Shown in pieces: positions 1 to 7,983 of a stretch of DNA of 64,000 bases (position 1 is the stretch's first letter; each line of letters starts with the position of its first letter). The notes under the pieces were generated by a model. That model did no database searches, had not been told where the DNA came from, and worked only from the letters and a program-made list of their open reading frames with translations. The stretch covers positions 1-64,000 of the forward strand of contig CAOKOL010000003.1 of NCBI GenBank assembly GCA_948470335.1, in the 5' to 3' direction. The translations under genes were made by a program, and so were the position numbers. This stretch comes from an uncultured Lachnospiraceae bacterium (GTDB taxonomy: Bacteria > Bacillota > Clostridia > Lachnospirales > Lachnospiraceae).

Positions 1-263
<263 letters not shown>

Positions 264-434
264 GATGTCTGGGGAATGGAAAGTTGAATAGAAGGAAATG
301 ACATAATAGATTCTGATGTGCAGTTTTGAAGGTGCAAGCCTTCTCTATGGTTTACAAATGAAAGTACATATAAGAGTGTACAAAAGAAAAGTTTTACTTA
401 AAAGTGCAAAAGAATGATATAGAATACATAAGAT

Positions 435-474
435 AAAAGGCTGTCGGTTGCGACAGCCTTTTACGGTGTTTTTA
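435..474 (+). terminator. Rho-independent terminator after the rRNA operon
   Basis: A perfect 12-bp stem (AAAAGGCTGTCG at 435-446 with CGACAGCCTTTT at 451-462) closes on a GTTG loop and is followed by a T-rich stretch at 469-473. It lies between the + strand rRNA and the 3' end of the minus-strand PHP gene, so it could serve both strands. Confidence 0.8.
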
Positions 475-487
475 ATAATACTGCAAA

Positions 488-1351
488 TTATTTATTTTGC
501 AGGTTTTCCTGAATATATTCTTTTATCGTATGGAGATAGGAAACGGGAACCCGGAGTTTACCATAGCCGGTGCCCAGTGAAAGACCAGGTTTATTGGCGC
601 CGTGGAAGTCGGAACCACCGCTTTTCAATAACTGATATGCAGCGGCCAGATGAAGCATGTAGATCTGTTGCGCATCGGAATAAGTACTGTATATGGTTTC
701 GATTCCGTCCAGGCCAACCCCTTTCAGATACACAATCATGGATTCTAATTGCCGTTCGGTCATATGATAGAGCAGAGGGTGAGCCAGTATGGCAATTCCT
801 CCGGCTTGATGGATCACACGGATAGCATCCTCAGGGGAAACATAGGCTTTTTCCACATAGTAGGGACAACCCTCGCCGATATAGTTGTCAAACGCTTCAT
901 TTTTGTCGTTCCAGATCCCTTTTTCCACGAAAAATCTTGCAAAGTGGGCACGGGTCAGCGTAGCGTCAGGGAACCGTCGTTCCAGTTCCGGCACAGTTAC
1001 CGGAAATCCGCCTTCCGTCAGTTTTTCAGCCATGAGTTCATTCCGCTTTGTCCGGTTGTTCTGGTAATGGTGAATGGAACGGAGCAGGGAAGTGTTTTCA
1101 TGGTCAATCAGCAATCCGACGATATGGATATCTTTTCTTTGGTATAGACAGGACATTTCGATGCCGGGAATCAGTTCGATACCGGAACCGGATGCGGCAT
1201 CCATGGCTTCCGGTATTCCCGCCACCGTATCATGATCGGTCAGAGCGATTGCGGATAATCCGCTGTCTTTGGCAAGCCGGATTAACTGACCGGGCGTATA
1301 GGTTCCATCTGAGAAACAGGAGTGAACGTGAAGATCGATATGCCGGCTCAT
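488..1351 (-). CDS. PHP-domain metal-dependent phosphoesterase (RNase AM / YciV-like)
   Basis: The 287-residue protein is a complete PHP domain. Metal-ligand motifs are visible in order: DLHVHS with His8 and His10, LTDHDT at about 37-42, an AHP motif near residue 190 and GSDFHG near 246. Family members hydrolyse phosphoesters; the closest named relatives (YciV/TrpH) are 5'-3' exoribonucleases acting on short RNA and pAp. The start overlaps the stop of the upstream coiled-coil gene by four bases (ATGA), so the two are translationally coupled at the end of the rsmD-coaD operon. The assignment to the PHP family is firm; the exact substrate is inference. Confidence 0.88.
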   Translation of the reverse strand: MSRHIDLHVHSCFSDGTYTPGQLIRLAKDSGLSAIALTDHDTVAGIPEAMDAASGSGIELIPGIEMSCLYQRKDIHIVGLLIDHENTSLLRSIHHYQNNRTKRNELMAEKLTEGGFPVTVPELERRFPDATLTRAHFARFFVEKGIWNDKNEAFDNYIGEGCPYYVEKAYVSPEDAIRVIHQAGGIAILAHPLLYHMTERQLESMIVYLKGVGLDGIETIYSTYSDAQQIYMLHLAAAYQLLKSGGSDFHGANKPGLSLGTGYGKLRVPVSYLHTIKEYIQENLQNK

Positions 1352-1941
1352 TGCAAAGTCTCTCCTCCCTGGGGAGGTTCATTCAATTGAGCAATCTGCG
1401 GATCATCCGGTCTTAACTCTCTGCGGTTCGCCATAACGATATCATAGGTACCCTGCATGGAAGTCATAAAAGAGGCAAATTTGTTCTGTGTGTTTTCCAT
1501 AGAGTGGCTGATGATGGTCTGCAGGCTTTTCAGCATTTCGTCAGTGTAGCGGACAGAGGCTTCCCGGATTCCGTTTGCGTCAGTGGTTGCATTGTCCACA
1601 ATGGCCTGGGCCTGGGCGTTGGCCTGTTCGATCAGTTGGTTTGACTGTTCCAGTGCGCGGCGCATGATCTCATGTTCATTAATCAGTTCGTCGGTCTGTT
1701 TGTTGGCCGCATTCAGCAGGCTGTCGGCTTTTGCCTTGGCATCGGAAAGAATCGAGTCTCTGCTGCTGATGATTTTCTGATATTTTTTGATTTCATCGGG
1801 AACCCGCAGCCGCAGGTCTACCAGCAGATCATCGATGATGTCTTTATCCACGATAATCTTTTTGTTGTTGGAAAAGGGCTGGGCTTTACAGGAATCTATG
1901 TAATCTTCAATTTCACTGATCAGCTCTTCAATTTTGCTCAT
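1348..1941 (-). CDS. Predicted coiled-coil cytoplasmic protein, ATP synthase subunit B/DivIVA-like
   Basis: This 197-residue protein has no signal peptide or membrane segment. Residues from about 60 to 150 are rich in Ala, Gln, Glu and Lys with heptad-like spacing, typical of a long coiled coil like those annotated as V-type ATPase subunit H or DivIVA-like. The C-terminus is Pro/Gln/Glu-rich and probably disordered. It sits between coaD and the PHP gene, 17 bases after coaD, in what appears to be one operon. No catalytic motif is visible. Comparable genes occur beside coaD in other Clostridia, but I cannot assign a function. Confidence 0.7.
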   Translation of the reverse strand: MSKIEELISEIEDYIDSCKAQPFSNNKKIIVDKDIIDDLLVDLRLRVPDEIKKYQKIISSRDSILSDAKAKADSLLNAANKQTDELINEHEIMRRALEQSNQLIEQANAQAQAIVDNATTDANGIREASVRYTDEMLKSLQTIISHSMENTQNKFASFMTSMQGTYDIVMANRRELRPDDPQIAQLNEPPQGGETLQ

Positions 1942-1958
1942 GATTGATATGATTCTCC

Positions 1959-2435
1959 TTATAAAAATTTTTTCCGCATTTCCCGTTCCACAAATTCCGG
2001 AACAAATGCACTGATGTCGCCGTGGAAGCTGGCCACCTCCCGAACGGTGGTGGAGCTTAAATATGAGTATTTTAAATCCGTGGTCAAAAAAACCGTATCC
2101 AGTTCGGCGTCCAAAATATGATTGGTCTGTGACATCTGCAGTTCGTATTCAAAATCCGTGATGGCCCGAAGCCCTCTTACGATCACATGACTGTCACAGG
2201 CTTTGGCAAAGTCAACCAGGAGCCCGCTGAATGAAGCAATCTCCACATTCGGCAGATCCTTGATAACGATTTGCAGCATATCAACCCGTTCCTCCACGGT
2301 AAACAATGGTTTCTTAGACCGATTGTTCAGAATACCGACGATCAGCCGGTCGAATATTTTTGATGCTCTCTCGATAATATCAATGTGTCCGAATGTAGTC
2401 GGGTCAAAACTGCCCGGATAAATAGCGGTTTTCAT
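1959..2435 (-). CDS. coaD: Phosphopantetheine adenylyltransferase
   Basis: CoaD transfers AMP from ATP to 4'-phosphopantetheine, giving dephospho-CoA, the penultimate step of coenzyme A synthesis. The 158-residue length is the family norm. The N-terminal nucleotidyltransferase signature [10 protein letters not shown] (about residues 8-17) and the C-terminal SSTTVR motif (about 128-133) that binds ATP phosphates are both present. An AGAGG Shine-Dalgarno precedes the ATG. It follows rsmD in the same direction, the usual Firmicutes pairing. Confidence 0.97.
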   Translation of the reverse strand: MKTAIYPGSFDPTTFGHIDIIERASKIFDRLIVGILNNRSKKPLFTVEERVDMLQIVIKDLPNVEIASFSGLLVDFAKACDSHVIVRGLRAITDFEYELQMSQTNHILDAELDTVFLTTDLKYSYLSSTTVREVASFHGDISAFVPEFVEREMRKKFL

Positions 2436-2484
2436 CGTTTCCTCTTTCTGAAGCAGAGCCTGTCCTCTGAGTACTTAGCTGATT

Positions 2485-3060
2485 TTAATCACGCAGGGCT
2501 ATAAAAACATGCTGACTGGTTTTATAGCGCTTTTGTCTGTACAGTTCAAAGCCCAGTGAAGACAGATAATCAAAATCTGTGTCCAGTGAGGCTTCCGTCA
2601 CGATTCTTGTGTAGGAATCCACAAATCGGCATGCGCCGGCCCGTATCCGGGCGCTTAAATGTTCCAGAACCTTTTTTTCAAGCTCCTGCCGGTACGGGGG
2701 GTCCATAAAGATGAAATCGACAGGCTGTTCCAGTTGTTCCAGCATGGACAATCCCCGTATAACGTCGGTCATCATAACCTCCGCCTGATCGGAGAGACGG
2801 GTGAAATCAAGATTCTGTCGAATCACAGCCGCAGCTTTGGGATTATTTTCAATAAACCAGGCTTTTTTAGCGCCCCGGCTCAGCGCTTCAATGCCGATGG
2901 CGCCGCTTCCTGCGAATAAATCCAGAAAGAGACAGCCGGGCAGATCAGGATGCAAAATATTAAACAGTGTTTCCTTAATACGGTCCTGTGTGGGACGTGT
3001 GTCCGAAGTGTCCAAAGTCTTTAAAGGAAGACTTCGTGCGCTTCCCGCAATTACTCTCAT
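2485..3060 (-). CDS. rsmD: 16S rRNA (guanine(966)-N(2))-methyltransferase
   Basis: RsmD methylates N2 of G966 in 16S rRNA during 30S assembly, using S-adenosylmethionine. The SAM-binding motif DLFAGSGAIGIEALSRGA (about residues 46-63) and the catalytic DPPY motif in FIFMDPPY (about 120) are both visible. Two ATG codons lie in tandem at 3063 and 3060; the second is better placed for the GAGGT site and gives the usual MRVIAGSA start. It leads the operon rsmD-coaD-coiled coil-PHP. Confidence 0.95.
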   Translation of the reverse strand: MRVIAGSARSLPLKTLDTSDTRPTQDRIKETLFNILHPDLPGCLFLDLFAGSGAIGIEALSRGAKKAWFIENNPKAAAVIRQNLDFTRLSDQAEVMMTDVIRGLSMLEQLEQPVDFIFMDPPYRQELEKKVLEHLSARIRAGACRFVDSYTRIVTEASLDTDFDYLSSLGFELYRQKRYKTSQHVFIALRD

Positions 3061-3089
3061 CATTTACCTCGTGTTTGCCGCGGCGTAAA

Positions 3090-3150
3090 AGGCAGAATAT
3101 CACCGGGACAGCCCGCCGCAGGCGGAGAATCCTGCAAAGCGGGATTCTGA
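3090..3150 (+). repeat. Hairpin-rich intergenic repeat, copy 1
   Basis: This copy contains a CCGCC-GCA-GGCGG hairpin (3113-3125) followed at once by an AGAATCCTGC-AAA-GCGGGATTCT hairpin (3126-3148). The same two hairpins in the same order recur at 3574-3609. It lies between rsmD and tRNA-Thr. The copy at 3557-3609 has one further hairpin, degenerate here. Confidence 0.65.
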
Positions 3151-3279
3151 TTCCTATCATACAGTTTCTATTTATTGGTATAACCACTTGGGCTATCTCA
3201 TTATATTATGTTCTTAGAATTCTTACAAGGGCAAAATCAAAAAAAATGAAAATATAATCAAATTTTTTAAAAGAAACTA

Positions 3280-3307
3280 TTGCATTTTTTTTAAAATCTA
3301 GTATAAT
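3280..3307 (+). promoter_or_regulatory. Sigma-A promoter of tRNA-Thr
   Basis: TTGCAT at 3280-3285 and TATAAT at 3302-3307 are separated by 16 bases in an AT-rich block. The predicted start is about 25 bases before the mature tRNA end. Confidence 0.75.
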
Positions 3308-3338
3308 AATGAAGCGAGCCCGCATAAAAGGGCAGTAA

Positions 3339-3411
3339 GCTTCCTTAGCACAGTTGGTAGTGCACTTCACTCGTAATGAAGGGGTCGCCGGTTCAAGTCC
3401 GGCAGGGAGCT
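3339..3411 (+). tRNA. tRNA-Thr (anticodon CGU)
   Basis: The 73-nt cloverleaf has an acceptor stem GCTTCCT/AGGGAGC with one G-U pair, an anticodon stem CTTCA/TGAAG with loop CTCGTAA (anticodon CGT at 3372-3374, reading codon ACG), and a T arm with GTTCAAGTCC. The discriminator base is T and CCA is not encoded. A run of nine T residues begins at the discriminator and probably ends transcription. Its neighbour asd feeds threonine synthesis, which may be coincidence. Confidence 0.95.
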
Positions 3412-3489
3412 TTTTTTTTGTATCATTCAGGAACATTTTTGAATTTCGTGAATGATATAAGAATGCTCTGCGAGAATACATAGGGTCTG

Positions 3490-3613
3490 CCCCGGCGAAA
3501 AAGTAAAATACCGCCAAAGCGGCCCGCCGCAGACAGAAGAATCCTCGGAAAGGCAGAATGTCGCCGAAGCGACCCGCCGCAGGCGGAGAATCCTGCAAAG
3601 CAGGATTCTTATT
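3490..3613 (+). repeat. Hairpin-rich intergenic repeat, copies 2 and 3 in tandem
   Basis: Copy 3 (about 3557-3609) has three adjacent hairpins: GTCGC-CGAA-GCGAC (3560-3573), CCGCC-GCA-GGCGG (3574-3586), and AGAATCCTGC-AAA-GCAGGATTCT (3587-3609). Copy 2 (about 3490-3556) is decayed but keeps the first hairpin as CCGC-CAAA-GCGG, in which loop and stem changed together. The unit ends some 45 bases before the asd start codon. The last hairpin followed by TATTCTTTCTG could act as a terminator or RNA-end stabiliser. Confidence 0.6.
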
Positions 3614-3655
3614 CTTTCTGAAAATATTACCATAAAAAAGGAGTGACTGTTTACA

Positions 3656-4741
3656 ATGGACAAAAAATTAAGAGTTGGCATTCTTGGCGCGACCGGTATG
3701 GTAGGTCAGAGATTTATCACCCTGCTGGAGAATCATCCCTGGTTTGAGGTGGTGACTGTTGCGGCCAGCCCCAGATCTGCGGGAAAGACCTATGAGGAGG
3801 CTGCGGAGGGCCGCTGGAAGATGGCCGGTCCTGTGCCGGAAGCCGTGAAGGGACTGATTGTAAAAGATGTGAACGACGTGGACGCGGTCACTCCCGATGT
3901 GGATTTTGTATTCAGCGCAGTCGATATGAGCAAGGAAGAAATCAGGGCGATTGAGGAGGCTTATGCCAGAACAGAGACGCCTGTTGTTTCCAATAACAGT
4001 GCCCACCGCTGGACGCCGGATGTGCCCATGGTAGTTCCGGAGCTGAATCCGGAGCATCTGGCCGTGATCGCCGACCAGAGAAAACGTCTGGGAACCACAA
4101 AAGGATTTATTGCCGTAAAACCCAACTGTTCGATCCAGAGTTATACGCCGGCGCTTCATGCACTGAGAGAATTCGGCATTAAAACCGTGGTGGCCACCAC
4201 CTATCAGGCCATCTCCGGCGCGGGAAAAACCTTTAAGGACTGGCCGGAAATGGTGGACAATGTGATTCCTTTTATCGGCGGAGAGGAAGAAAAAAGCGAG
4301 CAGGAGCCTCTGCGGATCTGGGGCAGAGTGGAAAACGGCCGGATCGTAAAAGCGGAAGGCCCGGTGATTACGACCCAGTGTATCCGGGTTCCTGTTTCCG
4401 ACGGACATACGGCGGCGGTTTTTGTGGATTTCGAGAGAAAGCCTTCCAAAGAAGAAATGATTCGGCGCTGGAATTCCTTCCGGGGGCTTCCCCAGGAGCT
4501 GAAACTGCCCAGTGCGCCTCAGCAGTTTATCAGATATTTTGAAGAAGACAACCGTCCTCAGGCGGCGCTGGACAGACAGTATGAAAACGGTATGGGGGTA
4601 TGCGTGGGCCGTCTGAGAGAGGACACCGTGTACGATTATAAATTCGTGGGTCTGTCCCATAATACGATCCGGGGCGCGGCAGGCGGCGGCGTGCTGATCG
4701 CAGAGCTTTTGACCGCGCAGAACTATATTACCGCAAAATAA
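3656..4741 (+). CDS. asd: Aspartate-semialdehyde dehydrogenase (archaeal/fungal-type)
   Basis: Asd reduces aspartyl-4-phosphate with NADPH to aspartate semialdehyde, the branch point to lysine, threonine and methionine. The 361-residue protein starts with a Rossmann motif GILGATGMVGQRF (about 8-20). It contains the catalytic cysteine in KPNCSIQ (about 160) and the acid-base histidine in SDGHTA (about 250). Length and motifs match the larger branch found in archaea, fungi and many Clostridia rather than the E. coli type. AAAGGAG lies 15 bases upstream of the ATG. galM follows after 22 bases. Confidence 0.95.
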   Translation: MDKKLRVGILGATGMVGQRFITLLENHPWFEVVTVAASPRSAGKTYEEAAEGRWKMAGPVPEAVKGLIVKDVNDVDAVTPDVDFVFSAVDMSKEEIRAIEEAYARTETPVVSNNSAHRWTPDVPMVVPELNPEHLAVIADQRKRLGTTKGFIAVKPNCSIQSYTPALHALREFGIKTVVATTYQAISGAGKTFKDWPEMVDNVIPFIGGEEEKSEQEPLRIWGRVENGRIVKAEGPVITTQCIRVPVSDGHTAAVFVDFERKPSKEEMIRRWNSFRGLPQELKLPSAPQQFIRYFEEDNRPQAALDRQYENGMGVCVGRLREDTVYDYKFVGLSHNTIRGAAGGGVLIAELLTAQNYITAK

Positions 4742-4763
4742 CGGAAAATTCAGGAGAAACAGA

Positions 4764-5804
4764 ATGAGCCTTATATGTACGGTTGAAAAAAAGCCTTTTG
4801 GCAAAGTGAAGAATGGGAGGGAAGCGGCCCTCTATGAAGTACGCGGTTCTGACGGCATGGGGTTTGCGGTCAGCGATTTTGGCGCAACCCTGGTATCGCT
4901 GTGGATTCCGGGACCTGAAGGGATCGTGACGGACGTGGTTCTTGGTTATGACTGTGCCGCCGGCTATGAGGACAATGACGGCCATCTGGGCGCGACGGTG
5001 GGACGAAGCGCAAACCGTATCGCGAACGGACAGTATAAGCTGAACGGAACCATTTATCAGACAGACCAAAATGACGGGGAGAACAATCTGCACAGCGGCC
5101 GGGATTATTATGGAAAGCGTTTTTGGGAGACAGAGCTTCTCGAAAACGGCGTCCGTTTTACGCTGCACAGCCCTGACGGAGATCAGGGACACCCCGGCAA
5201 TGCGGAGATTACGGTGGACTATACACTGGCAAATGACCATGGACTCCGTCTGGCCTATCATGGAATCTGCGATCAGGATACGGTAATGAACCTGACCAAT
5301 CACAGCTATTTTAATCTGGAAGGACCGGAGGGAAAGTGTATTCTCCCGCATCAACTGCAGATATATGCCTGTCAGTTTACGCCGACGGATGCGAATCTGA
5401 TTCCGACCGGCGAGCTGGTATCCGTGGACGGAACACCCATGGATTTTAACGTGATGAAAGAAATTGGCCGGGATATCGGCGCGGAATATCCGGCGCTGAA
5501 ACTGGCAGGCGGCTACGACCATAATTATGTGCTGGAAAATAACGGACAATTCGCTCTGGCTGCCGTATATCAGGCATGCGGGCGCAGGATGGAGGTCTAT
5601 ACAGACCTTCCCGGAATGCAGATTTATACCGCCAACTTTTTAAAAGCCGAGGGAAAACATCATGCCGCCTATGGCAAATATTCAGGAATCTGTTTTGAAA
5701 CGCAGTATTATCCCAACAGCATAAATATTCCTTCCTTTCCGTCTCCGATGCTGAAAAAGGGCGAGCCGTTCCAATCGGCGACAGAGTATCGTTTTTCATG
5801 GTAG
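4764..5804 (+). CDS. galM: Aldose 1-epimerase (galactose mutarotase)
   Basis: GalM interconverts alpha and beta anomers of galactose or glucose before phosphorylation by galactokinase. The 346-residue protein has the family hallmarks: GRSANRI (about 77-83), NNLHSG with the first active-site His near 108, LTNHSYFNL with the second catalytic His, and the C-terminal FETQYYPNSIN block containing the catalytic Glu. It is 22 bases downstream of asd; galK and galT are about 34 kb away. An AGGAG site precedes the ATG. Confidence 0.94.
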   Translation: MSLICTVEKKPFGKVKNGREAALYEVRGSDGMGFAVSDFGATLVSLWIPGPEGIVTDVVLGYDCAAGYEDNDGHLGATVGRSANRIANGQYKLNGTIYQTDQNDGENNLHSGRDYYGKRFWETELLENGVRFTLHSPDGDQGHPGNAEITVDYTLANDHGLRLAYHGICDQDTVMNLTNHSYFNLEGPEGKCILPHQLQIYACQFTPTDANLIPTGELVSVDGTPMDFNVMKEIGRDIGAEYPALKLAGGYDHNYVLENNGQFALAAVYQACGRRMEVYTDLPGMQIYTANFLKAEGKHHAAYGKYSGICFETQYYPNSINIPSFPSPMLKKGEPFQSATEYRFSW

Positions 5805-5816
5805 GTGAATCCGAAG

Positions 5817-6245
5817 ATGGATGAGGTTCTGAAACTGGAACAGGATATCATTACGGTGGACATGTATCTGAAACTGCGGGATGCGGTGGGCTGGAAAAAG
5901 CTGAGCAGAAGCCAGGCAAAAAAGGCGCTGGAGAACAGTCTGTGTACCATGTGCGTGACACTGGCAGGGCAGCCCATCGGCATGGGGCGGGTCGTCGGGG
6001 ATGGCAGCGTCATCTGTTATATTCAGGATCTGATTATTCATCCCAATGCCCAGGGCATGGGCGCAGGCGTAATGCTGATGGAAGCGCTGATCGCCTATGT
6101 GAAGGGGATTACCGAGGAAGGAACGGAGATGATGCTGGATCTGATGTGTGCAAAAGGCCGGGAGTTCTTTTATGAGAGTCACGGCTTTCTGGCCCGCCCT
6201 ACGGAAAATCTGGGTCCGGGCATGATTATGTATATCCGGAAGTGA
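5817..6245 (+). CDS. GNAT family N-acetyltransferase
   Basis: This small protein (142 residues from the ATG at 5817) carries the acetyl-CoA-binding core of the GNAT fold. Strand 4 reads VICYIQDLIIHPNAQGMGAG, a variant of the Q/RxxGxG/A pyrophosphate loop, and the C-terminal FYESHGF motif is typical of family members. An in-frame GTG at 5805 directly abuts the galM stop, but AGGTG at 5803-5807 is better placed to serve the ATG at 5817. Its substrate cannot be read from sequence. It is probably co-transcribed with asd and galM. Confidence 0.85.
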   Translation: MDEVLKLEQDIITVDMYLKLRDAVGWKKLSRSQAKKALENSLCTMCVTLAGQPIGMGRVVGDGSVICYIQDLIIHPNAQGMGAGVMLMEALIAYVKGITEEGTEMMLDLMCAKGREFFYESHGFLARPTENLGPGMIMYIRK

Positions 6246-6259
6246 GGCGATTATGCCAC

Positions 6260-6288
6260 TTAACAAATCCCTTCTTTTGTGGTATCAT
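6260..6288 (+). promoter_or_regulatory. Candidate sigma-A promoter of the lactonase gene
   Basis: TTAACA (6260-6265) and TATCAT (6283-6288) are 17 bases apart, about 95 bases before the start codon at 6383. No terminator is visible between it and the preceding gene. Confidence 0.45.
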
Positions 6289-6382
6289 AAATCTATGATT
6301 CGTGTCCCCGCCGGGGGAATAAAGCGTCGGTTTCTGCGCATTTGCAGAAATCCATGGGCTTAAAAGGACAGGAGGACTGAAA

Positions 6383-7435
6383 ATGGGGAAACGGTATGTA
6401 GCCTATGTGGGCTCTTATACATTTATCGGAAAAAGCAAAGGAATCACGATCTATGACGTAGATGTGGATGCGGGCCGATTTACGAAACGCAACGAGGTGG
6501 AAATCAATAATTCCTCTTATCTGGCAGTCTCTCACAGCCGCAAGTATTTATATTCCGTGGTGGACGAGGGAATCGCCAGCTTCCGGATCTTAGAGGACGG
6601 CGGGTTAGAGCAGATGAATATTGTTTCCGCACAGGGGATGCGGGGCTGTTATCTGTTTATCGATCCCACTGACCGGTATATTTTTATCAGCGGTTATCAT
6701 GACGGAAAACTGACGGTTTTAAAGATACATGAAAACGGAAGCCTGGGAGGAATCACGGATTTTGTGTTCCACAAAGGCATCGGAAGCGTGGCGGAAAAGA
6801 CCCATCAGCCTCATATCAGTTGTGTGATGATGACGCCGGACCGTAAGTATGTGTGCGCGGTGGATTCGGGGATTGACCAGATTAAGGTGTACAGCTTCAA
6901 TTATGAAACGGGAAAGCTGGCTCTTGCGGATATCGTCCGCGGGGATCTGGAATCGGCGCCTCATCATATGCTGTTCAGCAATGACGGCCGTTTTATGTAT
7001 GTGGTGTGCGAGCTGAAAAATCATATCTGTGTTTATTCCTATGACGGAAGCGGCAGCATTCCGGAGTTTGAACTGGTTCAGCGTATTTTTACCGTCCGCA
7101 GAAATGCCAGCAGCGTCAGCGCTGCCTGTGCCATTGAGATGACTTCGGATAACCGTTATCTGTTCTGCTCAAACGCAGGGGATAACAGCGTGTGTATGTT
7201 CAAGCGGGATGCGGAAACCGGACGTCTGTCCGTAATGCGGATTCTTCCGATCAGCGGAGATTATCCCAAAGACATCGGACTGTTTCCTGATGACAGACAT
7301 TTGTTCTCGGTAAATCATGAATCAGGTTCCCTTACATTTTTTACGGTGAATTATGAGAAGGGTCTGATTATTATGAATCAGGTGCCGATTACCGTGGATG
7401 AGCCCAACTGCGGTCTGGTCGTGGAACTGCCGTAA
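6383..7435 (+). CDS. Lactonase family beta-propeller protein (6-phosphogluconolactonase-like, YbhE type)
   Basis: The 350-residue protein matches the seven-bladed propeller lactonase family. Blade repeats such as YVAYVGSYTF, PHHMLFSNDGRFMYVVCEL and SNAGDNSVCMFKRD alternate through the length with regular spacing. E. coli Pgl of this family hydrolyses 6-phosphogluconolactone in the oxidative pentose phosphate pathway, but other members cleave different lactones. No signal peptide is present. A GGAGG site lies nine bases before the ATG. It appears to be a single-gene unit. Confidence 0.82.
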   Translation: MGKRYVAYVGSYTFIGKSKGITIYDVDVDAGRFTKRNEVEINNSSYLAVSHSRKYLYSVVDEGIASFRILEDGGLEQMNIVSAQGMRGCYLFIDPTDRYIFISGYHDGKLTVLKIHENGSLGGITDFVFHKGIGSVAEKTHQPHISCVMMTPDRKYVCAVDSGIDQIKVYSFNYETGKLALADIVRGDLESAPHHMLFSNDGRFMYVVCELKNHICVYSYDGSGSIPEFELVQRIFTVRRNASSVSAACAIEMTSDNRYLFCSNAGDNSVCMFKRDAETGRLSVMRILPISGDYPKDIGLFPDDRHLFSVNHESGSLTFFTVNYEKGLIIMNQVPITVDEPNCGLVVELP

Positions 7436-7540
7436 ACAGGCGGCTGACAAAACATTTTGGAATACACTGAGATCAGGCACGGTGAGATTTCTGGAGTACA
7501 TGGAAAGCAACGGAAGTGTCAAAGGATCTATGAAAAAAAG

Positions 7541-7678
7541 AACAGTAGCGGACTGTACTACAACATAGTAAGCGGCTAAAGAACACCCGCTAACTATTTT
7601 CCATGCATCGCACTTAGGGTCTAAAAAACAGACCCTAAGTGCTCATAGCAAAGCCCCGGGAGGGGAGCTGCGGAACTA
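7541..7678 (+). repeat. Structured leader repeat A (composite form, third hairpin deleted)
   Basis: It begins AACAGTAGCGGACTGTAC and ends GAGCTGCGGAACT, the family end motif. Inside are a hairpin with ATAGT/ACTAT and AGCGG/CCGCT arms split by an A-A mismatch (7565-7597), and a perfect 13-bp hairpin from GCACTTAGGGTCT to AGACCCTAAGTGC (7610-7642). The CGGGAG-type hairpin of other copies is collapsed to AAGCCCCGGGAGG. The element ends 18 bases before the start codon at 7697. Confidence 0.8.
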
Positions 7679-7696
7679 AATTAAGAGGAGAAAAGG

Positions 7697-7918
7697 ATGA
7701 AAGATTACGAAGTATTTGTGGAGGATATCAATCCCTGCGGCGGCGCCAAACACGCGAAGAAAAAACTGATCGAAGTGCAGGCGGAGAGCCCGGAGGCTTA
7801 TGTGAAAGAAAACGGCGCTTTTCCCATTATGGAGATGACGGAAGCCGAGGACGGCAGTGTGATCATTACCACCGGTGACGGCAGCGGCAATTTTGTGAAA
7901 TATACTTTTACGGAGTAG
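7697..7918 (+). CDS. Small protein of unknown function (73 aa)
   Basis: I do not recognise this protein. It is acidic, soluble, has no signal peptide or membrane segment, and is predicted to be mostly beta strand at the end (GSVIITTGDGSGNFVKYTF). Residues 10-25 contain a CGGAKHAKKK patch with the only cysteine. A strong AAGAGGAG site lies eight bases before the ATG, and codon use resembles the neighbours, so it is very probably expressed. It sits alone between the composite structured repeat A and a minus-strand phosphoesterase. A hairpin (7925-7941) follows the stop. Confidence 0.7.
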   Translation: MKDYEVFVEDINPCGGAKHAKKKLIEVQAESPEAYVKENGAFPIMEMTEAEDGSVIITTGDGSGNFVKYTFTE

Positions 7919-7924
7919 AGAAGC

Positions 7925-7941
7925 ATCCTGCTTCGCAGGAT
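7925..7941. repeat. Short hairpin related to the asd-leader repeat
   Basis: ATCCTGC-TTC-GCAGGAT forms a 7-bp stem seven bases after the stop of the 73-aa gene. It shares the ATCCTGC/GCAGGAT arms with the third hairpin at 3587-3609. There is no T-run directly after it, so a terminator role is uncertain. Confidence 0.4.
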
Positions 7942-7983
7942 TCGGCGCCGCGGAAGTTTCTTTTAAGATCGAAAACAGGTTAT

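Noticed and set aside
264..434. 5S rRNA after the 23S end
   Set aside because: None of the conserved 5S blocks is present.
3668..4804. 378-codon antisense ORF across asd
   Set aside because: It is the complement of asd, whose catalytic motifs are intact; no independent support.
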